This document shows positions 24,110 through 36,033 of a stretch of DNA of 64,000 nt, piece by piece. The notes under the pieces are model-generated. The model saw nothing but the letters and a program-made list of their open reading frames with translations, had not been told where the DNA came from and ran no database searches. Numbering within the stretch: position 1 is the first letter of the stretch; the number at the start of each line of letters is the position of its first letter. Location of the stretch: the NCBI RefSeq assembly GCF_028009165.1, contig NC_079243.1:4960001-5024000 (forward strand), read 5' to 3'. The stretch comes from Akanthomyces muscarius. Lineage: Eukaryota > Ascomycota > Sordariomycetes > Hypocreales > Cordycipitaceae. The translations under genes and the position numbers were made by a program.

Positions 24110-24580
24110 CGTGGCGGGCGTTGTGGTGGCGCTGTCTGTGTTGTGGTTCTTGATCGCTTGGGAACAGGTGCGTGTGATTTACAGCAGTAGTGAAGAAGAG
24201 AAATCGAGTGATGAGAAGCTGTAAGTAGGTGTCAAAGCAAAGCGGATGGCCACTAGGACTGCATTCGTCTTGACGAAATGTTCGATGGGAAGAAAAGCGT
24301 CAAGCTGTCCAGTTTGGCCCAGCTAGGGAAATCGAACAGGTGGCAGAAATGGGTGACGAGCCACAGTGGTAGGAGAGGCGCGAGCTTGTGCGGGGCTGTG
24401 GCTGGTCCGTCTGCGATGGCACCACGACACTGAAAGCCAGAACTCGCCGAGGGATGGATTAACAAGTGAAATATATATGCTGTGCAAATATTACCAGGCA
24501 ACATCTTTGTTTGTCACTGCGTGTCATTCTGAAACTTCATGCGGTGTCCCGCAGATGGCCAGGAAACCGAGTTTCTTGTC
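24110..24580. other. Intergenic region
   Basis: This is the promoter side of the disulfide isomerase gene and the 3' side of the ACT-domain gene. No supported gene or repeat is present. Confidence 0.5.
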
Positions 24581-25015
24581 CTACTCTAATTCTCGTCTCT
24601 TTTCTTCCGCCAGCTTCTTGAGCTCTTCCACCGCCTCCGCCTCCCTGCCCTCGGGCACGAACAAGTGATCGTGATAGAAACCGCTGACCGGGTTGACGCC
24701 CATGCCGAGCGTCGCTAGCCGCGTCGCGATGACGGCCATGAAGCCCACGGCCTCGAGGCTCGACGTGACGTTGAGCGTGATCATCCTACTGGGGAAAAAG
24801 TAGTCGATCTGGTTGTCTTCGGCGTATGTCTTGCGGACAATGACGGTGACAGCTTCGCTCTCGCGGAAGAGCAGCTGTACCTCGGCGAGCGGTGGCAGGT
24901 CTGCCGTTTTGTCGAGAGCAGCAAAGACGTACGTCTCGGGGTGCGCAACAGTGGTTAGCGTCGCAAGAAGCTTGTCAAGGGACTTTTCGCCGGGATCCTG
25001 CATGAGAGCCGCCAT
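24581..25015 (-). CDS. ACT-domain protein (DUF2241-like)
   Basis: This single-exon gene encodes 144 residues with no signal peptide. It reads MAALMQDPGEKSLDKLLATLTTVAHPETYVF and then alternates strands and helices. The LNVTSSLEAVGFMAVIATRLATLGMGVNPVSGFYHDHLFVP segment matches the second ACT fold of the DUF2241/CASTOR-like group, small proteins thought to bind amino acids. The C-terminus is a charged helix (EAVEELKKLAEEKRRELE). No enzymatic residues are expected. It stands alone between the disulfide isomerase and an AT-rich non-coding stretch. The fold assignment is confident; ligand and role are unknown. Confidence 0.85.
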   Translation of the reverse strand: MAALMQDPGEKSLDKLLATLTTVAHPETYVFAALDKTADLPPLAEVQLLFRESEAVTVIVRKTYAEDNQIDYFFPSRMITLNVTSSLEAVGFMAVIATRLATLGMGVNPVSGFYHDHLFVPEGREAEAVEELKKLAEEKRRELE

Positions 25016-26015
25016 TTTGGTTGATGGCTAAACGTCGATGTTTGGGGGTTTTTTTTCTTCACGAATTTAGAATGCCGTTTTAGTTATCTCGAGTCGTTGG
25101 CGGTGCTGTGCTGAGTCGATGAAGATGGCGCCACTGAGCCCACTTAATGTCAAGTACAAGGCGCTAACTACAAGGACTGGGCTCGCAATATATGAGAGTC
25201 CAGAACAGCGACGAATCTAGTATCATGGCCTGTGTATGCTGGTAGGATTGCACAATAATCGTGCAGAGGGTGCTAGTTTACGCTAATCATGGACACTTGA
25301 ATTCTCTAGTCGTTGCCCGTTGATGCTCGATTCAATCGTTGTATCGTCAGTTTCCCAAGTATACCGACTCGAGTTTTCTGCTTTCAAACAGCGTAAGAGA
25401 AAGAGAGCGGGGGTATTATTGGGTGTAAGAATAGAGGTAAAGATGTTTCGCTGCAGGTTGATCTGTCCGTGTTGAGGCTTACGGACTGCCGGGTGTGTTG
25501 TTGGCGGGTTTTATCAGGCCCTATAATATATATGAAGCAGGGACTATTTTGAACAAAAGCTATACTAGAGTCAAGACCCCTCTCTCTTATTTCCTATCAT
25601 AGCACCCTGTTTGCTATCTATTACACGTGCCACACCCCCAGTTGAAGGTGCGAGAACTGGGTGCTGCACACCACTACCTATGACCAGTATAGCACCATGA
25701 GCAGAAGAAAGGTCTTCCACTAAAAACAAACTAAAAAAAATGGCTAAGAACTAAGGAAAATAGGAAAAATTGTGTCAAGAGTAAAAAATAGATTTTATAG
25801 ATAAAGCAGACTAAAAGAGGAATTCTAGTATTTCTTTAGAATTTTAGCTATTATATGTATATTATAGGAAGGGTTAGAAAAATTGGCGCATTATCTGCTC
25901 ACGGTGGTGTACAGGTCACGGTGGTGAACCCAGAGCACGGTATGGCCAATACAATTAGCGGATATAATCCAAGTCAAGCTATGTGTATCGGCTAGATTCA
26001 CTAGACACATCATTC
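25016..26015. other. AT-rich intergenic region
   Basis: No gene is supported. From about 25680 to 25885 the sequence is strikingly A/T-rich on the plus strand, with runs such as CTAAAAAAAATGG and TTATATGTATATTATAGG. Its composition is unlike its surroundings. It looks like degenerate non-coding DNA, possibly the remains of a RIP-mutated repeat, but no element ends were found. Confidence 0.5.
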
Positions 26016-26397
26016 TCATAGCAGGCTTTGTCCAGCCGTTCTGTTTCCGACCACGACATCTGGCTTGGCCGTGGTAAACTGAGCAATGTCGCCAAAAACC
26101 TTGGCGCCGGCCTCTCCACCCTTTGCCTTGGCCAGCGACTCGAGGGTGTCCCATTTCAGAATCGCCTGGACCTGGTACTGCTGGCCAGGCTCCAGAACAA
26201 TGATTTCCCAGCTCTGAAGGCCGAAAGGCTTCCAGTTCCTGGCGCGGCATTGGTGTTAGTCTTCGGGCGCACGGAAGCGGGTGGCGTCATTTGGAGGCGG
26301 CAAGGCCTTACTTTTGGACGATGGGCATGTGCTTGTTCAGGTAGTAGTCCAGGTCAAAGGAGTGACCGGATGGATACAGAATGTTGACGGTAGCCAT
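26016..26397 (-). CDS. EthD-domain small protein
   Basis: This is a dimeric alpha-beta-barrel protein of the EthD family, often found beside oxidative catabolic or polyketide genes. Exons are 26397-26312 and 26238-26016, giving 102 residues. The start MATVNILYPSGHSFDLDYYLNKHMPIVQKNW carries the family hallmark of a Tyr/His-bearing segment (YYLNKHMPIV). The C-terminal half (LEPGQQYQVQAILKWDTLESLAKAKGG...VFGDIAQFTTAKPDVVVGN) fits the second ferredoxin-like strand set. The intron has a GTAAGG donor and the joined frame is continuous. It lies 300 bases downstream of a Zn2Cys6 regulator gene on the same strand, with an oxidoreductase gene further upstream, which suggests a small catabolic cluster. 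The substrate is unknown. Confidence 0.88.
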
Positions 26398-26700
26398 GGC
26401 GGATGGTGATGGGAAATTCGATTGTATAATTTTTATAGAGAGAGTGATGTGAAGATGATAAGTAAAGATTGCAGGACCTCGGGCCATATATACCTTCGGT
26501 GCGCCCCGCACAAGCCGTGAAGCTGGGCAGATTGGCTGCGCCGATCCCGCACCTTGCGTGTAGCGTGCCTGAGATGCACGACGGATGAAATAAAGCTGAA
26601 AATTTTGGTCATCTATGTAGTAGGTAGTAAGAAATTTTACAGAATTTTACAGAGTTGGCGCAGAAATTGATCTGTGCCGTATATAATACATGACTGCACA

Positions 26701-29233
26701 TTAGCCGTCAAACATGGCCCATTCAAACTCGTCCATAGAGTAGCCGTAACTGGCTGGCCAGCCTTCAGTTTTTGATTCGGTAGAAGCCAGCAACTCATCC
26801 AGGCCCTGTAGGAAGAAAAGAGTAGTCAGAATCGTGTTCAGTCTTTGCGCTAGAAAGCAGGCCAACGTCAACAAAACAGAAGGAGCGAACTTACTGTAAA
26901 GGCCCAATCCCCGCTCATGTCTGGCGGCGTCGGCATCGGCGCCGCCGCAGCCGGCTGCATCACACTACTCTCTCCCCCCGTGAGCTTCTCAGCCATCTCT
27001 GTCAGCAGGCCACCACATGTCTCCGACACCTCCGTAGCCGCGCGCAATAGATTCTCGACGAGCGCCTCTTGCGATAGGTTCTGCGATATGCCGTCAACGT
27101 GCTCCGCAATAATGCGCAGCAAGAGATATCCCTTCACGTTGGTGTGCCCTGCGCGGATGACCTCGAGAGACCATTCCTGACTCTGCTCCAGAACGGCGAG
27201 GAGATCTGGACGGAGCAGCTTGGGCCCGAGCCCGTCGCTCTCCTTGAGCTGCGCGCGGAGTTCCATGACGACGAGCAACGCCGAGTGCATCGCCGCAATC
27301 GTAAAGAAGCCCATGCCGCGCGTCACCTGCCGCCGCAGATAATCCGTCGCTTCAAACGGCAGTGGTGAGTGCGCAGCCGACACGCCGCCGCGAATCGATG
27401 TGCTGCCGGCCAGCGAGGTCCATACCTTCAGAGCGCAGTCCACCACAACGGCCCGCGAGTAGGCGTATTTGGCTTCTTCCATCGCCGCGACAAAGTAGGG
27501 CACGTGCAGTGCTGTTAGGTATCGATACATGATGATGTCCAGAATGCGGAGCTCAATGTTAGTCAACGATGCTTTGGCGCCTTGCCCGCGGCACGACTGA
27601 AGGCGTCGACCTAGCAGCTTGTAGCTTGCGCGCAGCTCCGCGTCTAAGCGTAGGGTCTCTTCGTAGGATCCGCCAGAAGACACGTCATTTAAGAATCGCA
27701 GAGCATCCAGACGCTGTGAGAATGTCTCCCGTAGCGCCAATGCCATGGTCATCTGTGTGCACTCGTGCGGTGGCCGCGGGACAGGATCAAGCTCGAGTAA
27801 CTGCTCGTCATCGAAATTGCCAGGCGACAGCGTGTCAAAATCGCTCATAGACATGAAGACAGGACCGCCGGAGCCAAGACTTGATTGAAGATTCAACTCG
27901 CTTATGGTATTCCACAGTCGTCGGTGCATCTCACACGCGAGTATAGTCCTGTCGGGTAGTCGAGCAGGGTCTCGATGTAGGCCCATGTAGATGGCACGGC
28001 GTACCAGTCCTCCCACGGAAATCCACATGGAATCCCCAATGATTCCAAGCCGTTCCTGCGCAAACAAGAGTAAAACATTCGTTTGTATTGTCTGAATGTC
28101 CAGTCGAGCCTTGAACTTGGGCTCCGTTAGCCATGTCTGTGCCTCGTAAGCCCACTGCATGGCGCATGTCCTCAGCGAAAAGGTCTCGTCATATGTGACG
28201 GCGCCCAACGCCAGCACAAGCTTGACTTGGACGAGAAAGGCTGGGTCCGGCGTCGTGTCTGATGTCCACAGCGCGTTGTACCGCTCCTGAAATGTGGGAA
28301 TATGTAGTACGCGGTACAGTAATTCCATATTTTCCAGGTAGTTTTTCACCAGCGCGTCAGCAACGCATTTTTCAGGCAGGGGAGAATTTCGTAAAGCAGG
28401 CCAGGCGGGCGATCGCCTGACTTTAATGAATCGAGCCAGCATCTTGCATCTTGCGATGCCGGCCCAGGCCTTGGCACCGCGTTCTTGCAGCTGCGCATCT
28501 ATGGTTTCGAAAATGTCGCGAATCTGAGAAAAAATTGTCAGTCCTATCAAAAGAATGACAGCAAATAAGTAGATCTAGGCTATGTTTACCAAAAGAACAC
28601 CAGTCACGCACCAGTGGCTCTGACCAAACATTCTTGTCTTGTGCATCATGCTCCGCGCAATCATCGGACCGCCATTGCCGATGGGGGTTTCGCACTGCAC
28701 ATGAAAGACACCGGCGAGCTTTGAGGTTGTTGTCTCAATCGATGAACTCACAGTTGCGAGGGGGCTGGAGCTGCTAGACTCTATGCTGACTCTCGATAAC
28801 TGGTCTTCGAGCTCTCGAATCCTTGACCGTAGTCGGTTTGCTTCATTTTCATGCGAAGAGTTTGGGAGTGGTGGCGACTGCGTGGAATTGGGACTCGAAT
28901 CATCAGATCCGAGGTTTGATTTCGCTGCGCTGATCTGAGGATAAGGACTGGGGAGGATGGCCTGCTGGTGCGGCTTCCATTGTCCCCCGCTCAAGTTGGT
29001 GTTCGCGGGCGCACTGCGTGGTGGTTCAGACGTCTCGACAGGTCGCGTCTCATACACGCAGTCGCCTGTTCTCGACCGAATGCAGTTGTTGCACGGGAAT
29101 TCTCTGTTGCATTTAATTTTCCTCTTGCGGCAAAGAACGCAGGCCCTGCATCCAAGTTAGAGGATGCTCTAGCGCACTGTAGCGAATGGACTTACACGGC
29201 GGGCCGCCTGCGTCGCTTCACTGGTTCGGACAT
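26701..29233 (-). CDS. Zn2Cys6 fungal transcription factor
   Basis: This is a nuclear regulator of the Gal4 class with a fungal-specific transcription factor domain. Exons are 29233-29196, 29145-28590, 28523-26895 and 26805-26701, giving 775 residues; all joins are in frame. The DNA-binding domain is at residues of about 15-42, ACVLCRKRKIKC then NREFPCNNC and the final GDCVYE. It has six cysteines in the usual spacing and is preceded by a basic cluster KRRRRP. A coiled-coil heptad segment follows (ENEANRLRSRIRELEDQL). The middle homology region runs from FETIDAQLQERGAKAW to the C-terminus, with LLYRVLHIPTFQERY and YMGLHRDP as typical elements. The last exon (GLDELLASTESKTEG...DEFEWAMFDG) is acidic with aromatic residues, as in an activation domain. 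It probably regulates its neighbours, the EthD and MDR genes. Confidence 0.92.
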
Positions 29234-29984
29234 TGTTTCGGCGCAAAGAAGGGGTAGGGTGACGGTTTTTAAAATCTGTAAATATTTTCAAGCCACGAGA
29301 TGCAGCTTTTGCATGTTGAGATTAGAATTTCAAGCCCACGTCTAGGATGACAATATGACATATAAAAATTGCGCTACTGGAGGGTCCGGCCAGCCGTAAC
29401 CCGAAAGTGAGGGCTTAAATCCACCAATCATATACTTCAATTGATCGGGCTCCGAATTACCCGGCCTGCATTGCCTACGCGGTTCGTACAAGCAAAGTGT
29501 CATCCAGATCAAGAACCCGATAATCTCTTTTGGAAACAGGGCAGATCTTACTTGCACGTGCTGGCGCAAGTGTGTTGTTATTAGTGGTGTACGGCTCTAC
29601 AGGGCTTGCCAATTACACTGGGGAGCCTTGGACAGCCGGCGTGTTCAATAGCTGCGAATTGATCGAATTATTCATACCCATCCGCCATCCTCCATCTGGA
29701 GCAGAATATGAAACCCGATCAAGAGCCCTTGCAGGGTATTTTACTATTATTGAGATTTCTGAGAAATGGCCAGAGCAAGCAGATGTAGCCTTCCTCATGG
29801 ATTTCCCAATGCGGTGCTAACGCGATTCTACACCTCCTTTCCAGGCCTATTCCTTGTAGTGTGCAAAGAATATATTAGCTCTATTTTAGCCATGGCATAT
29901 CAACGACTTCGTGTAAGCTATACACGAGTTTCTCTGTAATTTTATAGTTTATATACATGGGAACATGTTGTCCGTAGCATCGGC
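29234..29984. other. Intergenic region
   Basis: This lies between the transcription factor start and the oxidoreductase stop. A plus-strand open frame at 29530-29820 has no recognisable motif and I do not call it a gene. Confidence 0.45.
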
Positions 29985-31007
29985 TTACTCCTCGCTGACC
30001 CGTATCAGCAGCGACCCAATGCCTGGCGCCTTGCCCCAGCTTCTGTGGGCGTTCTGAATCTCCTCGAGATCCCAAACATGTTTGATCGACACATCAATCT
30101 TACCATCCTTGAGCATATCCAGCAGCGCTAGTAGCTCCGGCTTAAAAGTCGTCTGGTCTCTGTCAATGTAAAAGAAGGTGGTAGACTTGTTGCAAAACAG
30201 CCGCAAATTCTGTGCCAACAACTTCGCGATGGAGGGGAACGGCGACCGCGTCTCCTTATCACCATTCAGGCTGGCGAGGTTACCACCGTAGCCCACCAGA
30301 ATGCTAGGGTCCGAATCGCTGAGGATTGAGTACGACTCGTCCCAGGATCCAAAACCCAACGGGTCAAAAACGGCGTGGGCACCGCCAACGGCCTTCATTT
30401 GCGCGATCCAGTCCTTGTCGCTGTAGACAAATGGTGTCACACCAAGACCTCTGAGGGTGGAGTGATTGCGTGACGATGCGGTGCCATAGACAATTGCGCC
30501 TTGCAGCTTGCAGAGGGAAAGTAGTGCATATCCCACCGCGCCGCTCAGGCCGTGGATAAAGACTCGCTGGCCGTGTGAGACCTTTGCGGCGCGCATCACC
30601 ATGCCGTAGGCTGTATTCCAGTCTAAAGGGAGCGCGGCGGCTTTCTGGAGATCTAGGCCCTCCGGCACGGACACAAGGTGCTTCTCCCGAATATTGACAA
30701 GATCGGCTTGTGAGTCGTAGACTGTCACGGCGGTGACCAGGTCTCCAACCTTGAAAGCGGATGAGTTTGGCCCCATGGCAGAGACACGGCCAAGGCAGCA
30801 GTAGCCCAGGGTGAGCGGCGCGGCACGCTGTAGCGGATACTGCCCCAGACGCATGTTGATGTCGGAGCCGGAGAAGCCAGCATAGATAACCGAGACCTGG
30901 ATTTGATCTTTGATTGGGTCGGCGACGTCGCCAGGGACGATCTTGAGTGTGGAGACGTCGTCGATTCCGCTGAAAGACGAAACGACGACTTGGCGGGATG
31001 GAGGCAT
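29985..31007 (-). CDS. MDR-type zinc-less quinone oxidoreductase / enoyl reductase
   Basis: This is an NADPH-dependent medium-chain reductase. The single exon encodes 340 residues, the usual length. The N-terminal GroES-like domain reads VIYAGFSGSDINMRLGQYP...LGYCCLGRVSAMGPN and lacks the zinc-binding Cys/His set of alcohol dehydrogenases, which points to the quinone-reductase/trans-enoyl-reductase group. The Rossmann domain has the nucleotide motif HGLSGAVGYALLSLCKLQGA (the usual GAxGGVG position reads LSGAVG), followed by LGVTPFVYSDKDW and VFDPLGFGSWDES. The C-terminus is SIKHVWDLEEIQNAHRSW. The gene lies upstream of, and on the same strand as, the Zn2Cys6 regulator and the EthD gene, about 750 bases away, which fits a small co-regulated pathway. 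The substrate cannot be deduced. Confidence 0.9.
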   Translation of the reverse strand: MPPSRQVVVSSFSGIDDVSTLKIVPGDVADPIKDQIQVSVIYAGFSGSDINMRLGQYPLQRAAPLTLGYCCLGRVSAMGPNSSAFKVGDLVTAVTVYDSQADLVNIREKHLVSVPEGLDLQKAAALPLDWNTAYGMVMRAAKVSHGQRVFIHGLSGAVGYALLSLCKLQGAIVYGTASSRNHSTLRGLGVTPFVYSDKDWIAQMKAVGGAHAVFDPLGFGSWDESYSILSDSDPSILVGYGGNLASLNGDKETRSPFPSIAKLLAQNLRLFCNKSTTFFYIDRDQTTFKPELLALLDMLKDGKIDVSIKHVWDLEEIQNAHRSWGKAPGIGSLLIRVSEE

Positions 31008-32288
31008 GTCGGCTCAGATTTGGGCGTGCAGGACTGTCAAGATATTAGAGTTGATCTCGAGACAAATGTTTTTGGCAATTTCGATCTCATTTCGAACTGA
31101 GACGGCATACAGATTTTATATTTTTGACAGGCTGATATTTTGCGCGAAGTGGATGGACTTAGTGGCGCGGACATCAGCCTCGCATCTTGCATTCCGCACA
31201 TCACCTACGTCAGCAAGTCCGCCAGTCTAGCGGATTTACATAATATGGTAGAACTGCGAAGACATGGGATTGATTTTTTAGGAGAAATCTTCTTGGTCTT
31301 TGCATTTCCGGATATTCTTGACATTAAAGTTGCATGTAAATTTTGATCTTTACATAAATCACACGTGGAGTGGTACAAAAGTCCGCGGGCGTTGGAACGA
31401 CAACTTGCCGCTCAGGTAGGCAAAGTCCCAACGCTAACAAATACGGTAGACATAAAGAGTCGGCCACCGATGCGGAGGTAAGGCGGCATTTCGTCGATCA
31501 ATCCTCTGATTGCAGATAAATAAGCGTGATTGCGATCGTTACCTGGCCTTCTTCTTGTGCAAAGTCTGGCAAGGACGAAGTGTGCTCGAGCCGGTCAAGT
31601 CAGCTACCCTGACGATCGCCTCTCTCTGAAGATGACCCAAGTTCAACACTTAGCCGTAACCTAATTCTAACCACGGTGCGCCAATAGGAACCAGTATTGT
31701 CAAAGAGTTTCTCAATCAAAAAGGTTCCGTTTGGCTAGGCGGAATATCTGACTGGCGCGATGAATTGGGTACGTCCAGCTACTGATAGAAGCACTGCCCT
31801 GATCTAGCGCTACCGGCCGATCAATACTTCGGCGGATCTACTCAGTCAAAAGAAAGAAGGAAAATTAGGCAAAAAGAAAGGTCTCCTAGTCTATGTTGAT
31901 TCTTTGAGCATCTATCATATGCGCTTGCCCTCTAGTTCCTCTTCTCGGCTCCGGGATACTTTATTTACCAACAAACTTGAAGTTTGTTCAAGTATGTAGT
32001 ATGCCGCGTTACTCTCACGTGGAAATCACGATGCACTATCGGACCGCGGCATTGTGCCGGTGCTCTGGAGTCTGTGAAGAAATGATGCCCTACTTCCCTC
32101 TTTATGGATAACTGGGCCCAAGCAAAATCGGCGTTGCTCATCACCAGTTTCGAGGTGACGGCTCACAGGTGTTCACATAGTCGCAGGGTAGACAGCGATC
32201 TGCAGCGGTTTCTCTGTATTCTAAAACTCAAGTCTAAGCATATTTTCTGGTTCGATACTCTAGTCTGCCCGAGCGGGCAGAGCCCGTG
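31008..32288. other. Intergenic region
   Basis: No supported gene. A short perfect inverted repeat AACAAACTT/AAGTTTGTT lies at about 31969-31990. Other open frames are short and unremarkable. Confidence 0.45.
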
Positions 32289-34874
32289 TCATTCCTTTCC
32301 CTCGGTGGATTCTCCTGTCGTTTCCTCCGTCTCTTCTCTGCGCTCGCCAGGCAGCATGACGGCACGATCTAGCTGGTATGGAAGACCTCGGTGGCGACCG
32401 CGAATCATCATGGCGCAGATGACGAGCTTGCTAAATATGGTGAATTGGCCGCAGAGAGAAGTTGCCACAGTTGGGTAGCCCAGGCTAAGGCCGACATTGC
32501 CACTACAAACGTTAGCCACCAAGCAAAAAGAAAATGATCAAAACCACCATAGCAAGTAGTGAAATCTTAAGTTCAGTTTTATGCAATACTTACTAGGCAG
32601 AGACGACTTCAAAGAAAATCGGGAACACTGCAAAAGCCTATAAGGGATCAGTATAATGCTAGGGAGATTGCCTCTTGACCGTGCATATGGACTTACCGGC
32701 TCATCCAAGTCCATGATCCTGCGCGACTCGGCAACACAGATGCAGAAAATGCCCAAGAACATGTACCACAGATCAAAGCTTAGTTGGTTCTGCATGTGCG
32801 TAAGAAGGTACGCTGACCCCTTTTGCTCATTCACCTGCCCGTCGCTCTCATACACGCCGAGTGACCGCTCCTCGTATGTATTGGAAACGCGCACCGCCAT
32901 GGCGATGGGGAAGATGGCAATGTACATCATGACCAGCAAGCTAAACTGCACTGCCGGGTTCACCTCGGCAAGGTTAAATGTTGCGGTACCGGTGTGTCGC
33001 GACGATGCCGCCTGGAAAATGGCCGCGAGGATTCGTGGCCCCAGTGGCAGTTCCGAGACGGCGCTGTTAGTCAGGTCTAAAACAATGATGAGCAGCGTGT
33101 CGACAAAGTTGAGCACGAAGATTATGCCAAAGAGCGCCCATGTTGCGCCTCTAGGGAAGAGCAGCGTGTAGCAGCGGCGCGGGTGGTCGAGCAGGAAGGC
33201 GAGCGGCTGTTGGATGGACGCGTTGCGCGGGCAGACCTTTGACATGGTCCATATAATGAGGCGCAAGAATACGGGGTACAGTGTGTTCCCGGCAAAGGCA
33301 AGGAAGCTCATGATGAACATGGGCCAGCCGGCGTCGCGGAAGGAGATCATGGAGTCCGGTGTGAGAGTGAAGCCAAGATTGGAAATCATGGTTTGTGAAG
33401 AGTAAAAGGCCCTACGAGGTCAGCATTTTGGGGTTCGCCCGGGAAGATGCAGCAGCGCCAACGTACCACCAGTTCTTGTCCTGCCCAACCGACGCTAGGT
33501 AATCGGTATACTTGGGACTCGCATACTGAATCCAGCCCACCAGGCAGATGGCACCAAAGAGATGCAGCCCGAAGAAGTAGCCTGTCGCAATCAGCAGGAG
33601 TCAACATCTGAGATGATGAAGTGACCTACCGATGACAATCTTCAGAAGAAGCTTGAGAGCACGATACTCTATGCCGCCGAGCTCCTCACGATCTTTGGAA
33701 GTCAAGTTGCCGAAGTTCGAGTTGCGGCCAACCGTGACCTCGCGCGAGAGAAACGGCATGTCATTAAGCTTGGGTGCCTGCTGCGACGAGGTCGATACGC
33801 GACGCGCTTTGGATGGGTCCGCGCCGATTACAAACATGGAAGTGGCAATGCTCGTGGCGCGGTCCATGGAAAGGGTCTCGCCGAGACGCTGCTGGCCATC
33901 CGCGCGGCGACGCAGACCACCTTGGACGCTGAGTCGCGGAAGAGGTTCAATGGCCATATCTGAAATTGTCAGCCAACTTCATCTCTCGGATACTACGGCA
34001 GAAGCCTACCGTCTCGGCTGTCGGCAGGGTCCTTGTTCATCTCTACGAACGGATGGCCTTGGTCGCGGTCTCTGGGTCCAGGAATATACAGCACAGTGCC
34101 ATTCTTGGGGTGGCTGTCCTTTTCGGCAGAGGCGTCAAACGCAATGTGCTGGCGCTTCTCCGTGTCGTCCTGATCGTTTGAGGATTCCTGTTGCGTCGCG
34201 GATTGGTTTACCGTGGCGCCTTGAGTTATGGAATGGGCCATGTCAGGAGTTGTGTCGGTGACATCGGTACCTGTTGTGACGGCCGTACTCTTGAAGCCAT
34301 TCTCGAGTTTGGTATCTTCGTCTTCTACAGATGCGAGAAATCGAGGCGCTGATTCGGTCAGTATGTGTTGTCGCTCCAGTAGCAATGCGCCCTTACCAAC
34401 TCTCTTGAGATGCCTTTTAAACCAGTGTAGTCGCACAATGACGACGACGATGTTGACAAATCCGAGGTTCGTGAAGATGGGGATGAAGTAAATATACAGC
34501 TGCTGATACGTATACAGCTCTTTGACATCAATTCTAGGGTCTGTCAGTTCGGTATTGGACTTATCGCATCTCAGCGCTCCGATGTGGAATATATTCATAC
34601 GTATTCAAACCAGACTCTGTCGAGGCGCTGGCGCCGAAAAAGTAGGCATCAATGGCAGCCATGTTCCCTGCAGGGCACATTACCACAAGGGCCAAAAGAC
34701 CCATGAAGATAATGTACGCATCTAGGCCTGGTCAGCGCAGCCGTTACACCAACCAGAACAGAACCACATGTCTCATCCGCTCTAAATAAGGAACGAAGGA
34801 GAAGAGACAGCGTGTGGAGGAAGGACAGTCTTACAATGTAGCGTGACGAAATTGACGGCGGGTAATCGCAACAT
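32289..34874 (-). CDS. trk1: Trk-family potassium transporter
   Basis: This is a plasma-membrane K+ uptake protein of the TrkH/Trk/HKT family. I resolve eight exons: 34874-34835, 34721-34601, 34533-34010, 33959-33630, 33581-33467, 33411-32697, 32637-32594 and 32502-32289. The product has 700 residues and every join is in frame. The first pore unit reads MLRLPAVNFVTLHYAYIIFMG..LNTIDVKELYTYQQLYIYFIPIFTNLGFVNI. A long hydrophilic cytoplasmic loop (residues of about 95-340, Ser/Thr-rich) separates it from the remaining three pore units, as in fungal Trk1. Later conserved segments are AFYSSQTMISNLGFTLTPDSM, RHTGTATFNLAEVNPAVQ and AYGNVGLSLGYPT, each including a filter-region glycine. The 44-base seventh exon is unusually small but is needed to join VFPIFFEVVSAYGNVG. 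The C-terminus is a short acidic tail. Confidence 0.94.
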
Positions 34875-35159
34875 GATAGGCAGTGGCGTGAGACAACGCA
34901 AGCGCGAAGAAAACGGCAACACGAGGTTTGCTAGCAGGATTGCATCTTCAATGTGCGCGACGCAGGTACAAGAAGCTGATGCGAAATTTAAGTGCAGTTG
35001 GGGAGGGCCACGGTAAAAAGAAAAATAGCGTGGTGGCCGGCTAGCCTTATTGGATGCCAAGATCGCCGTCACTGGTCATCACAGGACACAGGCTCTCGTG
35101 ATTGCTACTTACAGTGGGTTGTACTGGTAGATCCACCGTTACAATAAGCCCCAAAGAAG

Positions 35160-35475
35160 CTCAGCCTGGCCTGGCTGCCTCCCACCGGCCTCCCAAACCC
35201 TAAGAGATGTCACCACCTCTTAGCTTCTTACGCTTCTCTAGCTCTTTTTTGTAGGTGACTCTCGATTCTGTAGATAAATCTCCTCCTACTATTAAAGCTG
35301 TCTTGTTGGTATACCTGCTTCTACGCACTTGCCCAGCTGCATCTGTTGTGGTTAATTTTAGGTTAGCTGTCCCATGGGGCGATAGCTAGGAAAGAGGCTG
35401 CGGTACCCAGCGAGCGCCTTCACCACACAGCGATAATAACCGGCAAAATATGCTTACTTACTTACTTATCTCTAA
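35160..35475. mobile_element. Possible 3' end of a LINE-type retroelement with (TTAC)n tail
   Basis: The plus strand contains a non-coding stretch ending ...GATAATAACCGGCAAAATATG followed by tandem CTTACTTACTTACTTA (about 35450-35468). Short tandem repeats of this kind terminate Tad-type LINE elements in ascomycetes, and the preceding text has a similar feel. No reverse transcriptase reading frame survives nearby. The assignment rests on the tail and on memory of such ends, so it is tentative. Confidence 0.35.
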
Positions 35476-36033
35476 CGTTATTCAGTCGCCTCTCTGACTC
35501 TTGGCCATCAGCTAGTTAGTCCTTTCATGCCATGCGTCAGCATACCACCAGTATACCGACAAGTTACTTGAGTCGAAAGAGGTTCGTTTCAGCTTGCTTA
35601 CACATAGCTGGCAATGGAGGTCTCGGAACACGGGCCCGCGATCCGACGCGACTAGCCAGTATGAAATCACTCCTGTATTTGCCATATTCATGCCTTGGTA
35701 GACTGCCCAGTTTATCTTTCTCCGTAAGGTAGCTGGCCACTTCATGCGGAATTCTTGAAAAGCTGTCCCGTGCACCGGATCCCCGTGCGTGCAGTGTTTT
35801 TCCATCTTATTCATTGTCATATTTAAACGGGGTTGAGGCTGGCAGCAGATCTCGTTGCCCCCATTGAGGAATCAGTACACTGTCGGAACGCGGCGCCGTT
35901 GAAGAAAAGACCCCCCTTACTGGCCAAGCACGCCATTCGTCTCAACTATCTTAACATCGGCGCCTCTTTCGTCGATTCGCAAGAGCAGGTCGTCCTGAAT
36001 ATAAGACATGCCTAGTTCTCTCACTAGCGCTGT

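Noticed and set aside
29530..29820. 96-codon plus-strand frame
   Set aside because: No recognisable motif and no conserved-looking start or splice context; not enough to call a gene.
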